A stretch of DNA of 64,000 nt from Zygnema cylindricum (taxonomy: Eukaryota > Streptophyta > Zygnematophyceae > Zygnematales > Zygnemataceae), in NCBI GenBank assembly GCA_037447655.1, contig JBBHKE010001687.1:259901-323900 (forward strand), given 5' to 3'. The translations under genes and the position numbers were made by a program. Of the stretch, positions 42,024 through 52,079 are shown piece after piece; within the stretch, counting starts at the first letter, position 1; each line of letters starts with the position of its first letter. The notes under the pieces were generated by a model, which was given only the letters and a program-made list of their open reading frames with translations, had not been told where the DNA came from and ran no database searches.

Positions 42024-43301
42024 ATGGGCGGAAAGAAAAAGAAGTCTGCACCTGTGTTTTCTCCTGCACCGTCATTTGCTCCCACTCCGGAGCAAACTGA
42101 CACACCTGAGCCGAGTGAGAGAGGGTTTAGTGGAGTGCAGTTCGAGGAAAATAAGGATGTGAGAGTGTCCTTGTCTGAGGAGCAACTCGGAGTTCTTTTC
42201 GACGGCCTTGTTCGTACCTTTGATGAGCGGCTCTCAGCTGCTCGTCAAAAGGGCAAGATGCAAGTTCTTGATAATCCGGAACCAGATGATGGTGGTAGTG
42301 ATTCAGGAGGAGAAGCTGAAAAGAGGAGAAAAGAGAAATTGCTTAAGGGGAAGGCGAAAAGTGAGAAGGAAGAAAAGGTGGATGTCGGGGGTGAGGAGGC
42401 GAAGTTTCGCATGGCCGGCAAAGTCGTTCTATTCAATGGATCGAATTACGCAGTGTGGAAGAAGTATATCAAAGGAGAGTTAATGTTAAAAAATTTGTGG
42501 CCAATAGTTAATGGAGATGAGAGAGAACCGAAAGATTTTGAAGGAAAACAGTTATGGAAGACAAAAGACATCTACGCAACGAATGGATTGATGCAAAGTT
42601 GCCATGCATCAGTTTTGGATCACTTCCTTGCTTATGGAAGTGCTCATGAATGTTGGGTGGGAATCAAAAATCATTTTGAGAAAGGGGTAGAAGATAAGGG
42701 GCAATTTGTTTTCGAAGAGTTCATACAATTTAAATTTAGAGAGAAGGAGTCAATTGATGATACCGTTAAACGATTCAATATTATGGTAGAGCAATTAACT
42801 AGTCTTGGTCGAATGCTCGCGGAGGATCATAAACTACAAATATTCTTGAAGGGGCTTCCAAATTACCTCCGTACACCAAAAGAAATTATTCAGTCAAAGA
42901 GGAGAGCAACATACGAATTTGCTGTCAGTTATTTAAAAAGAGTGGACAAAACGTGGGAAAGAACGAGTAGAGGAGAAAATCTGTCCGATAGAAGTGGTAT
43001 ACCCGCCACTCTCAATAGTGCCACAAATGAGAATCCAACTTTGAATGCGATTAATGGTAGAGGAGGCGGTAGACCACCAAAAGGTAGAGGTGGCAGTGGA
43101 AGAGGGGGCAGAGGAGGAGCACAATTTCCTAGAGATTACGACGGCCATAATTGCGGTGATTACGACGAACAAATTGATCAGGATGTGGTATGTTTTAAAT
43201 GTCAGAGATCCGGACATTTCGCAGCAGAATGTCCAGACCGACAAAGACAGTGCTTTATCTATAATCGGTGGGGACACGTCAGAGCTCAATGTTTCGACTG
43301 A
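42024..43301 (+). CDS. copia-type gag polyprotein, 425 aa, intact
   Basis: First in-frame ATG is at 42024 ('MGGKKKKSAP'). N-terminal 120 residues are Pro/Ser then Lys/Glu-rich. The gag core starts 'KVVLFNGSNYAVWKKYIKGE' and contains 'FVFEEFIQFKFREKESIDD', 'VKRFNIMVEQLTSLGRML' and 'IFLKGLPNYL'. An Arg/Gly-rich stretch precedes a canonical zinc knuckle 'CFKCQRSGHFAAEC' and a second, degenerate one 'CFIYNRWGHVRAQC' (second Cys is Tyr). It would form particles and package RNA. Closely related to the gag at 60.5-61.25 kb (shared F/Y-E-E-x-I-x-F, E-S-I-D-D-x-V-K-R-F-N). Remarkably it has no stop in an otherwise broken landscape, suggesting selection for gag or recent activity. Confidence 0.93.
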   Translation: MGGKKKKSAPVFSPAPSFAPTPEQTDTPEPSERGFSGVQFEENKDVRVSLSEEQLGVLFDGLVRTFDERLSAARQKGKMQVLDNPEPDDGGSDSGGEAEKRRKEKLLKGKAKSEKEEKVDVGGEEAKFRMAGKVVLFNGSNYAVWKKYIKGELMLKNLWPIVNGDEREPKDFEGKQLWKTKDIYATNGLMQSCHASVLDHFLAYGSAHECWVGIKNHFEKGVEDKGQFVFEEFIQFKFREKESIDDTVKRFNIMVEQLTSLGRMLAEDHKLQIFLKGLPNYLRTPKEIIQSKRRATYEFAVSYLKRVDKTWERTSRGENLSDRSGIPATLNSATNENPTLNAINGRGGGRPPKGRGGSGRGGRGGAQFPRDYDGHNCGDYDEQIDQDVVCFKCQRSGHFAAECPDRQRQCFIYNRWGHVRAQCFD

Positions 43302-43748
43302 GGCGGAGACTATTCACAACAAGGAGGACGTGGCCGCCGTGGTCGTGGACTTGGCAGCGGTACAGGACGTGGAGGAAGACATGTTTATTTTGCAGGTCTA
43401 GAAGAGGAAGAAGAAAATGTTCGGATTTTCTAAATCTAACGTCTGTCTTGGCAAGCGACAGTTTGGGAGGGGGCTTGCTGGTTAATGTTGGAACGATTTA
43501 ATTTCCCAAAAAAAAAAACAAAAAAAAAAACCGAGGAAGATTGATGGAGAAGGGCGTCTGTGAAAAGGAGTGAAGAGGACGAAATTGAAATGAAAAAATT
43601 TGACAATTCAGTGCGGTACGATTTATCTGTACGAAAAAAGAAGCGGTTTACTTTTGACGAACAAAATTATTTTGTGCGACGTTACGTTTGAGAGGGGGCG
43701 ATCTTCATCGGTGGTGTGCAATCCCGCTTCTCCCAATAAGAGGGGGAT
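43302..43748 (+). other. Gag-only element, downstream interior to PPT
   Basis: A second readable frame continues Arg/Gly-rich gag-like sequence for about 100 bases past the stop ('GGDTSELNVSTEAETIHNK'), suggesting a lost frame. A poly-A-like stretch at 43508-43531 and then no coding signal. Ends with the purine run 'aataagagggggatt' (PPT) at about 43734-43748. Confidence 0.6.
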
Positions 43749-44410
43749 TGTTGGAATATTGGGAGAATCGGCGGGTTTGGTCGATACAATATTATTTTTG
43801 TTCGCATTGTATTATAGTTACGGTTCGCTTGGTTTTGGTTCAAAGTTACGTTTCAGTTTACGTTTGGCTGATTTTTGTTACATTTGATTGATTACGTTTC
43901 AGTTTTATTTGCGGCATTATAGTTTCATCGGTTTCGTTTGGTCCTGTACGGTAGTGTAATGTTATAGTGCGGCTACTTTGTGTTAAGTGCTAGTTCGCTG
44001 TAAAACGTGAAGTTCCAGTTCTTCGTGTCTTGATAGGCGTGGAGTGAAATGTTATGCGCGCCAATGTGTTTTGTACAGCGCACGTTCACATCTGGACAGC
44101 GACGTATATTGGACAAATTCTTAGTGGGCTAGAATATGGGCTTTTGTGACAGTAAGTTGTCGATGCCTTGGAAGGTATTTTAGGAACGACTTGAGGCAGT
44201 CTTACATTATCAGTGGCAGTGATCAGAGTTAGTAATCTGAGTGAGTGAGTGAGGAAATATGTTGTAAGTGAGAAAAGCTTCAGTGAAATATATTTATGTT
44301 TTGCTGAATTTCTGTGTAATCTATAAAATTGTGAATTGTATATTTTTATTTGCTTCCGCTGTGATCCGTGAGTGTATTTGTGTGTGTCAGATCGATCCTT
44401 ATTTATAACA
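43749..44410 (+). repeat. 3' LTR of the gag-only element
   Basis: 662 bases, starts TGTTGGAATATTGGG, ends ATTTATAACA. Followed by the second GTAAC. Confidence 0.95.
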
Positions 44411-44415
44411 GTAAC

Positions 44416-45215
44416 AACCTGTTAAAATTTTGCAACTTGCAAGGCAACCACGTGGAAGCTTAAGATCACACGTATGGCCCACGTGGTTGTCGGAATCTTA
44501 AATTCTTTTGGGAAGACGACAAAAGTTGGTAAAAGCACATATTTTTTGATAACCATTCTCATGGCGTGAAGTAACGCCAACATTGTCATGAAAATGAATC
44601 ATATGCATCGCTATACAAAAACTTTTATTGCATTGTATGCATAAGTTGTTCGGCTTAACACAACCATATTTTTAACAAAGGGTAAGAAACCAATATCATT
44701 TTGCGCAAAACGGATAGATATTTTGTGAAAAAAACCGGATATGAAAAATAAGAATTGTACCACAATATACCAAGTAAAATTAATATGGCGCAATAATCGT
44801 CTCGTCAACTTCCCTTTAACCTCGTTGAAATGCCCCAAAAAGTAAGTGTTGCAAACACGTGTGACAAAATACCTGCATTCGAGACATTTTTATGCCTGTG
44901 AGAAATCATATGTTGAAGGAGCTTTAAAAGGCGCCACGTGGAAGCTTAAGCACACACGTATGGCTCACGTGGTTGCCGGAATCTCTATTTTTTTTAGGAA
45001 GACGACAACAATGGGGACTTTAGCTGACATGAAAATTCGTTGCCGGTGGATCAAAAATAAATGACGGTCATCCAAAATCTTGTCGTGATTTCTTCAACTA
45101 GGACCTGATGACATTAGCAACTAATGGTGTGATTTTAGCATTTTTTGGAGATATTTTTATATAGACGTTCTAATATGAGAAGGTATGCATCCAACATGCT
45201 AACAATGAGCCTAAG
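44416..45215. repeat. Mosaic of G repeat and R1 repeat fragments
   Basis: 44440-44530: partial G repeat with the facing pair CAACCACGTGG / CCACGTGGTTG. 44540-44835: second block of R1. 44850-45020: full G repeat. 45025-45215: first block of R1, cut at 'gagcctaa' by the copia element and resuming at 51314. No gene. In both places a G repeat lies directly next to an R1 block, so the two may be parts of one larger repeat. Confidence 0.7.
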
Positions 45216-45299
45216 TTGTTGATCTACAACCACCGTTGCAAGATGAGGACTAGCAGTAGTAGTGGAAGTAGACATGGAAAAGAGCAGAAGCTATTAAGC

Positions 45300-46239
45300 A
45301 CCTACTCAACAACCAACTTTTAGTTTACACAAAATATGACTCAAAGGCCAATATGCCTCAAATTTCTCATTGTGATACACAACAGAGTAAAATGCTAATT
45401 CTTAATATCGCATCCTAAATGACTTTGTAAACCATAAGAAATGACTCCTGAAGTTTCCCAAAAACTGCCCTTAAAATGTCATAATCCCAAACCTGGGTGC
45501 TACAAAATTGGCTAAGTCCTAAACTATATACTAACAGTATCTACTGGTCACACTATTCGGGTAACCGTACTACAAGACTATCCTGACTTACGACAAAGTA
45601 TCCAGCTTGTAATTTACTGTACCTTCTGTACCTTTAAAACCTAATTATTGTTTTCAAATACCTAATTAATGAAACACTAATTTTTATTACACTAAACTAC
45701 AAAACAATGTCTTCCAAATATTCTCTGATAGCGAACCGTACATAAATCGTTCGAAGAGCTTAGTCAGCGATAGTCGTTAAAGTACAACAAATTGTGGTAG
45801 TAGTAGTACGAAGCACCTAAGTGCTGTTGTTTTTAGAAAGCTTTAGTCCTCTTTATGCCTCAGCTGTGAGAGAGAGAGCTGTTCAGGACTTAAGCTATTT
45901 TTGGTTGAGTTCGGTTCAGTACTTATCGAAATTAGTGTGACAGTGAAGTTGGGAGTTCACGGTTCATTCACACTTGGGACACGTGTCGTCACTTGGGAGA
46001 ATGCGTGAATATGTCCTCCGTGGACGTACGGAGATTCGGCAGGACCACTGGACTGTAAAACTTGCATCATCTCCTATCGTCGACGCGTGTCCCAACAAGT
46101 ACATACCCTTCTACTATCTATCTGTTATTGTCACACTATTGAAGGTAAATATTAAAACTATCATAGAACAAAAATATTATAAGTACTTAGTCTCCTCTCA
46201 CAACTCTACCTATTGAAATAAAGATTTCAAATTACAACA
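45300..46239 (-). repeat. 3' LTR of family B copia (left end approximate)
   Basis: Minus-strand start TGTTGTAATTTGAAAT at 46239 directly follows the PPT. Similar to 50450-51313 over most of its length. The 3' end of the LTR cannot be fixed because the following leader and gag start are duplicated as well. Contains 'atcctatcgtcgacgcgtgtcc', conserved in both copies, and promoter-like AT-rich blocks. Confidence 0.75.
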
Positions 46240-46301
46240 CTCCCCTAAATCTTTAGACTCAGTTACTCACTTAGTTCAATAGCCTCTCTGCAAAACTGCA
46301 A

Positions 46302-46883
46302 CTAAGGAGCAAGAAGGGCTTTAGTTAACATGTCAGCCACAATCTCCTCATCCGATAAATAAGACAATTTAATCACTTTTGCAAGCACCTTTTCTTTGAC
46401 AAATTGAAGTCTAACATCCATGTGTTTGCTTTTAAAATGATGATTTGGGTTAGAGGCAATGACAATGGCTGCTTGGTTGTCACAGTAGATAGACAGAGGA
46501 CTTGTTTGCATATACCCAAATTCTTGTAATAATGACTTAACCCATAAGAGCTCCTTGAGGGCAAAAGCTGCTGCCATGTATTCCGACTCCATTGTGGATT
46601 GAGCTGTAATCTTTTGTAGTTTGCTACTCCAGCAAAAAGTTCCATCTCCAATCTTAAGAACAAAACCGGTTGTATATTTCCGGCTTGGCACGTCTCCATA
46701 GCTAGCGTCGCTCCACATCTGTATTTTCACATCTCCTCCTCCGAGTACAAGCTTAAGATTTTGAGCTTCTACAAGATATCTAAACACCCTTTTTGCTGCT
46801 TCCAAGTTTGCCTTTTCAGGATTCCGCAGACTTCTACTCAAGTCCCCCACAGCTGCTGCGATATCAAGTCTAGTACAATTCAT
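46302..46883 (-). pseudogene. copia RNase H, family B (single open frame, 193 codons)
   Basis: Open from 46883 to 46302 without a stop. 'MNCTRLDIAAAVGDLSRSL' and 'AAKRVFRYLVEAQNLKLVL' belong to the RT-RH connection. 'QMWSDASYGD' supplies the first RNase H Asp, 'STMESEYMAA' the Glu, 'IYCDNQAAI' the next Asp and 'HHFKSKHMDVRLQFVKEKV' the C-terminal block. All catalytic residues visible. Ends 'VADMLTKALLAP', the usual copia end. Intact as a domain but upstream frames are broken, so it is marked pseudogene. Confidence 0.93.
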
Positions 46884-46965
46884 AAAATATACAAGACTTC
46901 CAACTACCTGTCTATATGTCTTGAAGCCATAAACTTCTCCCCTGCCTATAGACTCTCACACACCA

Positions 46966-47760
46966 TTATGCTTGAATCTGAATCCCTTCCTTCCAATTTC
47001 TGCTTAATTCCATGTGTGTTATAGATCCCTTTACATAATTTATTTCAAATATTTCCAGCATGTTACCTATTGCTTCTTTCTGAGTCAACATAATTTGCCT
47101 TTTTTTTATGTCTCTTTCTACCTGTGTTCTTAAGATGTACTTGGCCTCAACAAGGTCCTTCATCTCGAACATGGACCTTAATGCCGCTTTTATGTGGTTT
47201 ATTTTATCCATGGGCTTGCTTATTAATTATAAGTCATCCACATATACAACAATGTATATTATCCCATCCTCCCCTTGTAAGACATATACACAATGATCTG
47301 AGGTAATTTTCTTAAGTCCAAGCCTAGTTTAAAACTCATCTAACTTCAAATTCCATTAAAGCGGGGCTTGTTTTAGCCCATACAAAGATTTCAAAAAAAT
47401 TCACACTAATTCTTCCTTTCCCTTTTCAACATAGATTTCAAGTTGTTTCATATAAATTGTTTCTTCTAACTCTCCATGCAAGAAGGCCGTTTTTACATCC
47501 ATTTGATGTATTTCCATATTCTCTATAGCAGCTAGACTTAGCAAAATTATGACAGTGGGAAATCTGACAACTGGAGAGAAGGTTTCTTCAAAGTCAATAC
47601 CTTTTTTTTTATTGTACCGTTTGGTCACTAGTCTGGCCATATACCTTTCAATGGTGTTGTCCGGGTTCAGCTTCACCTTGAATACCCATTTGCTCCCAAT
47701 GGCTTTTTTGCCTAGAGGAAGATCCACCAGCTCCCAAATCTATGCCTCCATAATAGACTT
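46966..47760 (-). pseudogene. copia reverse transcriptase, family B
   Basis: 47727-47401 is open: 'KKAIGSKWVFKVKLNPDN', 'ARLVTKRYNKKKGIDFEETF' and 'IHQMDVKTAFLHGELEETIY', the first catalytic Asp in Q-M-D-V. A frameshift follows. The catalytic Y-V-D-D is encoded at 47233-47244 (minus) but is followed at once by a stop codon. 'MFEMKDLVEAKYILRTQVER' and 'IMLTQKEAIGNMLEIFEI' follow. Dead through at least two frameshifts and the stop. Confidence 0.92.
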
Positions 47761-48422
47761 CATTTAATCGTTTGCCGCCTCAATCCACTGATTTCTCTCA
47801 GGTGATTTGAAGGCCTCCTAGATTGTTAGAGGCTCCTTTGTAGCTGCAAAAAAAGCAAAGTGAGAGCTTGCTTGCAGATGGCTGCTAGATCTCTTTCCCC
47901 CTAGAAATTTTGAGGTTGAAATTGTCGGCAACCTCTAATTTTTCTGTTTTGTTTGAACCGTAACTTGAGCTGGTACTGAGTGTATAACACTTCCTTCCGC
48001 TTGAGTTGTAGCTTGTGGTGAAACATTTTGTGAAGGCACTAGAGGAATTGAAGGAAGAGGTGTCCCACTTGGCGGTGGAAAGTAGACTCGCTGCCTTCTA
48101 TGGTGAAAAATGACATTTATTGTTTTTTCCTTAGTCGGTTAATCCGACACTTTAAAAAGGTAAACCGAATCATGTTCATCTTTAATCTGGATATTCCTAG
48201 AGATCTTCATTTTTTGTTTCTCAAATATAAAAACTCTATATCCTTTCGCATTATCATCATACCCCATGAAAATCCCAGGTAGACCTTTAGCCTCCATTTT
48301 CTATCTACTCTGTGAAGTATCTAAACTAAAACATTTGCTGCCAAAGATCTTAAAGTGACTAACATCACGTTTTTCTCCTGTCTAAAGCTCATAAGGTGTA
48401 GTGCTAATAGATCTTAAAGCAA
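47761..48422 (-). pseudogene. copia integrase C-terminal tail and IN-RT linker, family B
   Basis: Poorly conserved. Fragments such as 'GIFMGYDDNAKGYRVF'-like sequence near 48270-48230 and a Pro/Ser-rich linker near 48060-47950 fit the position. Several stops. Confidence 0.55.
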
Positions 48423-49086
48423 TTATATTTTTAATATAAACAGCACAACTAAGTGCTTCAGCCCAAAATTTGCAAGCATGGACCGAGCACTCATTTTCAC
48501 TGTCCTATTTAATCTCTCGGAAATACCATTCCGTTCCGGTGTATATGGAACTGTAAGATTATGACTGATATCTTCTTGAAGGAGAAATTCCTCGAAATCC
48601 TTTGATGTGTATTCTCCCCCTTTGTCTGATCTCAACGCCAATATTGAAACTCGATGAAGCTTTTCCGCCAACGCTTTTTAGTTTTTGAAGTGAGTAAACA
48701 CTTAACTTTTATGTTGCATGAAGTAAACTTTGGTGTACCTCGAGTAGTCATCTCTAAATGTGACCATATAGTGGACGCCTCCAGCCGAAGCCACTTATGA
48801 ATGACTGAGAACATCAGAATGTATTAGCTGTAGAATGTTTTCCAATCTGTGGTCTGTTTTTTTGTGGAAATGGCTATTTGTGGATCTTGCCAAGTGAACA
48901 AACATCACATGATTTAATAGGATCAGAGGTGAGAGAGAATCCATAAACTTTTCCCGAATTCACCATTTTCTTTAGAATATTATAATTCATGTGTCCTAAT
49001 CTTTTATGCCACAACTCATTATCAGATTGGACACTGGAATAGAGAACATCATTTTCTTTATATTCAACCATGTTTATCCGGTACAT
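48423..49086 (-). pseudogene. copia integrase, family B
   Basis: 49086-48874: 'ELWHKRLGHMNYNILKKMV' and 'SCDVCSLGKIHK' give the HHCC zinc domain, then a stop. The region with the first catalytic Asp (about 48870-48680) is frameshifted. 48671-48423: 'LRSDKGGEYTSKDFEEFL' has the second Asp and 'YTPERNGISERLNRTV' the catalytic Glu, then 'ARSMLANFGLKH'. Inactive through frameshifts. Confidence 0.9.
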
Positions 49087-49140
49087 TTTGCTAGCATCTC
49101 TAGTTCTTGTTACTGTAACTTTTCCTTTCGTGCTAAAAAC

Positions 49141-49452
49141 CTATCTACCTTGTTTCAGAATGACTTCTAAGCCTTTGCTTTCCACTAAGGATGTAGAGAA
49201 AATATTCTTTTTAAAGCTTAGAACATACAAAACATTGTGAAGAGTTCTCACTACCAAATTTCCCCGAACATCTACCATTAGAGATACATCACCGTGAGCT
49301 GAGGTTTGAACACTCATCCCACAGGCATAGTATTTACTCTTTGGAGGCGTTTCATGCACATTTGTAAAAGTCTCATTGTTCCAGCACATGTGGGTCGATG
49401 GTCCCGTGTCCATGATCCATCCTGCATCCTTAGGAGCATTCATTGCTGCCAC
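49141..49452 (-). pseudogene. copia aspartic protease, family B
   Basis: Open 103 codons: 'GWIMDTGPSTHMCWNNETF' has D-T-G with Ala to Pro, followed by 'VHETPPKSKYYACGMSVQTS' and 'NVLYVLSFKKNIFSTSL'. Would process the polyprotein. Next frame downstream begins about 50 bases later. Confidence 0.9.
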
Positions 49453-49596
49453 AATAGCAATTAACTCTGCTTCCTCTTGCTCATTGAAGCTCAGAGACTC
49501 GTCTGCATCAGTTGTATAAGCTGAAAAAAGAGCATTTCCACAAGTAAGATTTCCAAAAAAACCTTTAGGATATTGGCTTTGCTGCCCACCCGGCCT

Positions 49597-50439
49597 CTAT
49601 AAACATGTCTTATTAGCCTTTTTCAGCTTAGGACGATACCTGTATCCATGACCCTTCTCACAACAATAGAAAGAAGTAGTGGAAGATTGTCTATTTGGCC
49701 TCTGATTAAACTGATTAAACTGATTATGATTCCGGTTAAACTGATGTCTATTATGATTAAACTGAGCTCTTTTGTCAAAGTTTGTTGCAAAAGCTTCATC
49801 CTTTCCTTCTCCTTCAAGGAGTTTAGTATGAGACTCTTCCTCCAATATAAGATTGTATGCTGGATTGAAAAGACCAACTAGCTTTATCATGATTCTTTAA
49901 CTAAGTAGACACACCTTTCAGGCAAATAGGAAGTCCTCTAATAAGCAAAGTTGCGTGCTGAAACTCAGGAAATGACCCCTCAACAGAAAAGTGTGCATCA
50001 ATAAGTGCACGAAAGTTGTCACAATACTCGACCATAGTTCCCCCCAAGTATTTGTACCCCCGAATTTTTCTAGCCACCAAGAGCTCCTCTTGGATATTCG
50101 CTTTCTCAAAAGCGGATTTCAGTGATGCCCAAATCTCCTTCGCCTTCTTCATTTTCAGGCGAGACAAAACCAGATTTTTGAAATACAAATAATTAGATTT
50201 TTCCTTGCCATTGAATTCTTTTTTGCCCAACTTCGATCTGTTTCATCAAGGGAGCCATCTAAGAACCCCAATAAGTTAGCAGTTTCAAACGAAGATTCAA
50301 CCATCGCCGACAAATACGCATACTTTTGGCCATTGAAGATAGGAATTCTTGATGAAAGGCCCAAAATCTGTTTTTCTACAAGCACCGTTGCAAGAGGAGG
50401 ACCAGCAGTAGTAGTGGAAGTAGACATGGAAAACAGCAA
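49597..50439 (-). pseudogene. copia gag, family B
   Basis: Start ATG near 50426 ('MSTSTTTAGPPLATVLVEKQ'), then 'RIPIFNGQKYAYLSAMVESS' and 'ANLLGFLDGSLDETD'. Frameshift at about 50230, 'AKEIWASLKSAFEKANIQEE', 'LLVARKIRGYKYLGGTMVEY', stop at 49901, then a frame with an unusual Asn/Gln/Phe-rich segment ('NHNQFNQFNQRPNRQ', about 49735-49690) and a degraded zinc knuckle 'FYCCEKGHGYRYRP'. The N/Q-rich stretch comes from short ATTATG/GATTAAACT tandem repeats. Confidence 0.88.
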
Positions 50440-50449
50440 AAGCTATCAA

Positions 50450-51313
50450 GCACCTACTCAACTGCCAACTTTCAGCTTACACAAAATATGACTCAAAGGC
50501 CAATATGCCTCAAACTTCTCAGAATGATATACAACAGAGTAAACTTCTAATTCCCAAAATTGCATCCCAAATAAATTAGTAAACCATAAGATAAATGTCA
50601 TAATCCCAAAACATGATGCTACAAAATTGGCTAAGTCCTAAACAATATACTCACAGTATCTACAGATCACACTCATTCGGGTAACCGTACTACAAAACTA
50701 TCCTAACTTACGACAAACTGTACTTTTCCGTACCTTGTGTACCCCCAAAACCTAATTATTATTTTCAAACACCTAATTAATGAAACACTAATTTTTATTA
50801 CATTAAACTACAAAACAATGTTTTCCAAATATTCTCAGACAGCGAACCGTACATAAAACAAGGTGCTTAGTCAGCGATAGTCGCTAAAGTACACCACATT
50901 GTGGTAGTGTAGTACGAAGCACCTGAGTGCTTCGTCACTTGTGGTCCCACGTGAATCACGCTTGTTGTCCCAGGTGAATCGTGTCTGTTGGCGCAAATGT
51001 AATCAACGATTATAACGTCGAACCGTATATGTATTTCCGAAATAATCGGTTCAGATTCTGTTTGTTTGATTTGGTGAATCTAATCGTTTCTTGCGTGACG
51101 CGTGTATCGGAATGTCGGCGCCACTCTGTAAAATCTGCATCATCTCCTATCGTCGACGCATGTCCTTGAAAGTACAGTACACTTCTACTGTCTATCTGTT
51201 ACTGTCACACTATTGAAGGTAAGTATTGACACTATCATAGACAAAAAATATTTTAAGTACTTAGTCTCCTCTCACAACTCTATCAACTAAAATAAATATT
51301 TCAAATTACAACA
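50450..51313 (-). repeat. 5' LTR and leader of family B copia (inner end approximate)
   Basis: Ends on plus with 'tttcaaattacaaca' at 51313, the mirror of the left LTR. Carries a unique insert-like segment 'acttgtggtcccacgtgaatcacgc' (about 50936-51120) that differs from the left LTR, so the two LTRs are not simple copies; the element may be chimeric or the LTRs old. Confidence 0.7.
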
Positions 51314-51420
51314 TAAATAACATGCGGAAAGCTGATTTATTTGGGTAACCATTCTCATGGCGCCACGAAATGTCAACATTATTATGAAAATGAATCACAC
51401 GCATGTTGAAAAGTACGACT
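51314..51420. repeat. R1 repeat, continuation after the copia insertion
   Basis: 'taaataacatgcgg' to 'gaaaatgaatcacacgcatg' matches 27488-27575. It continues the block cut at 45215. Confidence 0.75.
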
Positions 51421-52075
51421 CACGCAATACTAATTTATAGCGAGATGTACAATTTGAGGCGATATTGGATGGTAGTACCATCAACGATATATAAACTTTT
51501 GGCGATTTTTTTATCGAACTGATATTTGACCAATTATATATTGAAATCGAGAATACAATACCGATCAGTGACAAGACGTCACACGTGACAATTCCGACTA
51601 GGAAGTCATGTGACATAGAACAAAACGAAGCATTTTTATTGGACACACATATGGGGGACACTTAGACACATGCCATTCATCCATTCGACTGCAATCCACC
51701 ACTCCATTAAGCACATCACAATAGATGCATTCAGAAAAGGATAAATGGGCATGTTAGACAAGCATCTTTGTAAGGCTTAAAGAATCAAAGAATAGGGCAT
51801 TCAACGAACACATTAGATAAGAGAGTAATTAAGAACTCAGCTTTAGTCTCAGTTGAGATTAGGGATGACAAGTATCTAATCTTTGTTGTAATCTCTTTGG
51901 GGAATCACCTTAGCTTTCGCTAAGTGACCCTTTGACTAGCTTTTCTACTATACGCTGAATTTCAACTATCTTGTATATTCTAATGTCGATGTGATTGTAT
52001 CCCTTCTTTTCCTCTCTTAGTCTCCAATATATAATTGTGTGATCTATCTCATTTTCTATCTCGTGAGTGCCTGCG
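51421..52075. other. No recognised gene; possible LTR of the next element
   Basis: No coding sequence. 51860-52075 is T/C-rich with 'ctccaatatataattgtgtg' and sits immediately before a copia gag start, so it may be the LTR and leader of that element. No repeat partner found in the window. Confidence 0.35.
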
Positions 52076-52079
52076 CTTA

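Larger units (their letters stand above)
41289..44410 (+). mobile_element. Complete non-autonomous gag-only LTR retrotransposon (TR-GAG type)
   Basis: Two LTRs (41289-41951 and 43749-44410) in the same orientation bound a 1.8 kb interior holding only a copia-like gag. Target duplication GTAAC lies at 41284-41288 and 44411-44415, perfect. PBS at 41954-41965, PPT 'aagagggggatt' just before the 3' LTR. By eye the LTRs differ at about 28-30 positions in 662, roughly 4 percent, so insertion is moderately old. No protease, integrase or RT, so enzymes must come from elsewhere; the copia at 60.5-64 kb has a related gag. Confidence 0.95.
45216..51313 (-). mobile_element. Nearly full-length Ty1/copia element (family B) plus a second gag start
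   Basis: On minus: LTR (about 51313-50450), gag (50420-49597), protease (49452-49141), integrase (49086-48423), linker, RT (47727-46966), RNase H (46883-46302), PPT 'tttaggggag' at 46240-46249, LTR (46239 to about 45310) and then, unusually, another 60-base start of gag (45292-45216) cut at the R1 junction. Many frameshifts, not functional. Flanks 45195-45215 and 51314 onwards join into an uninterrupted R1 block, with TAA on both sides. Confidence 0.88.
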
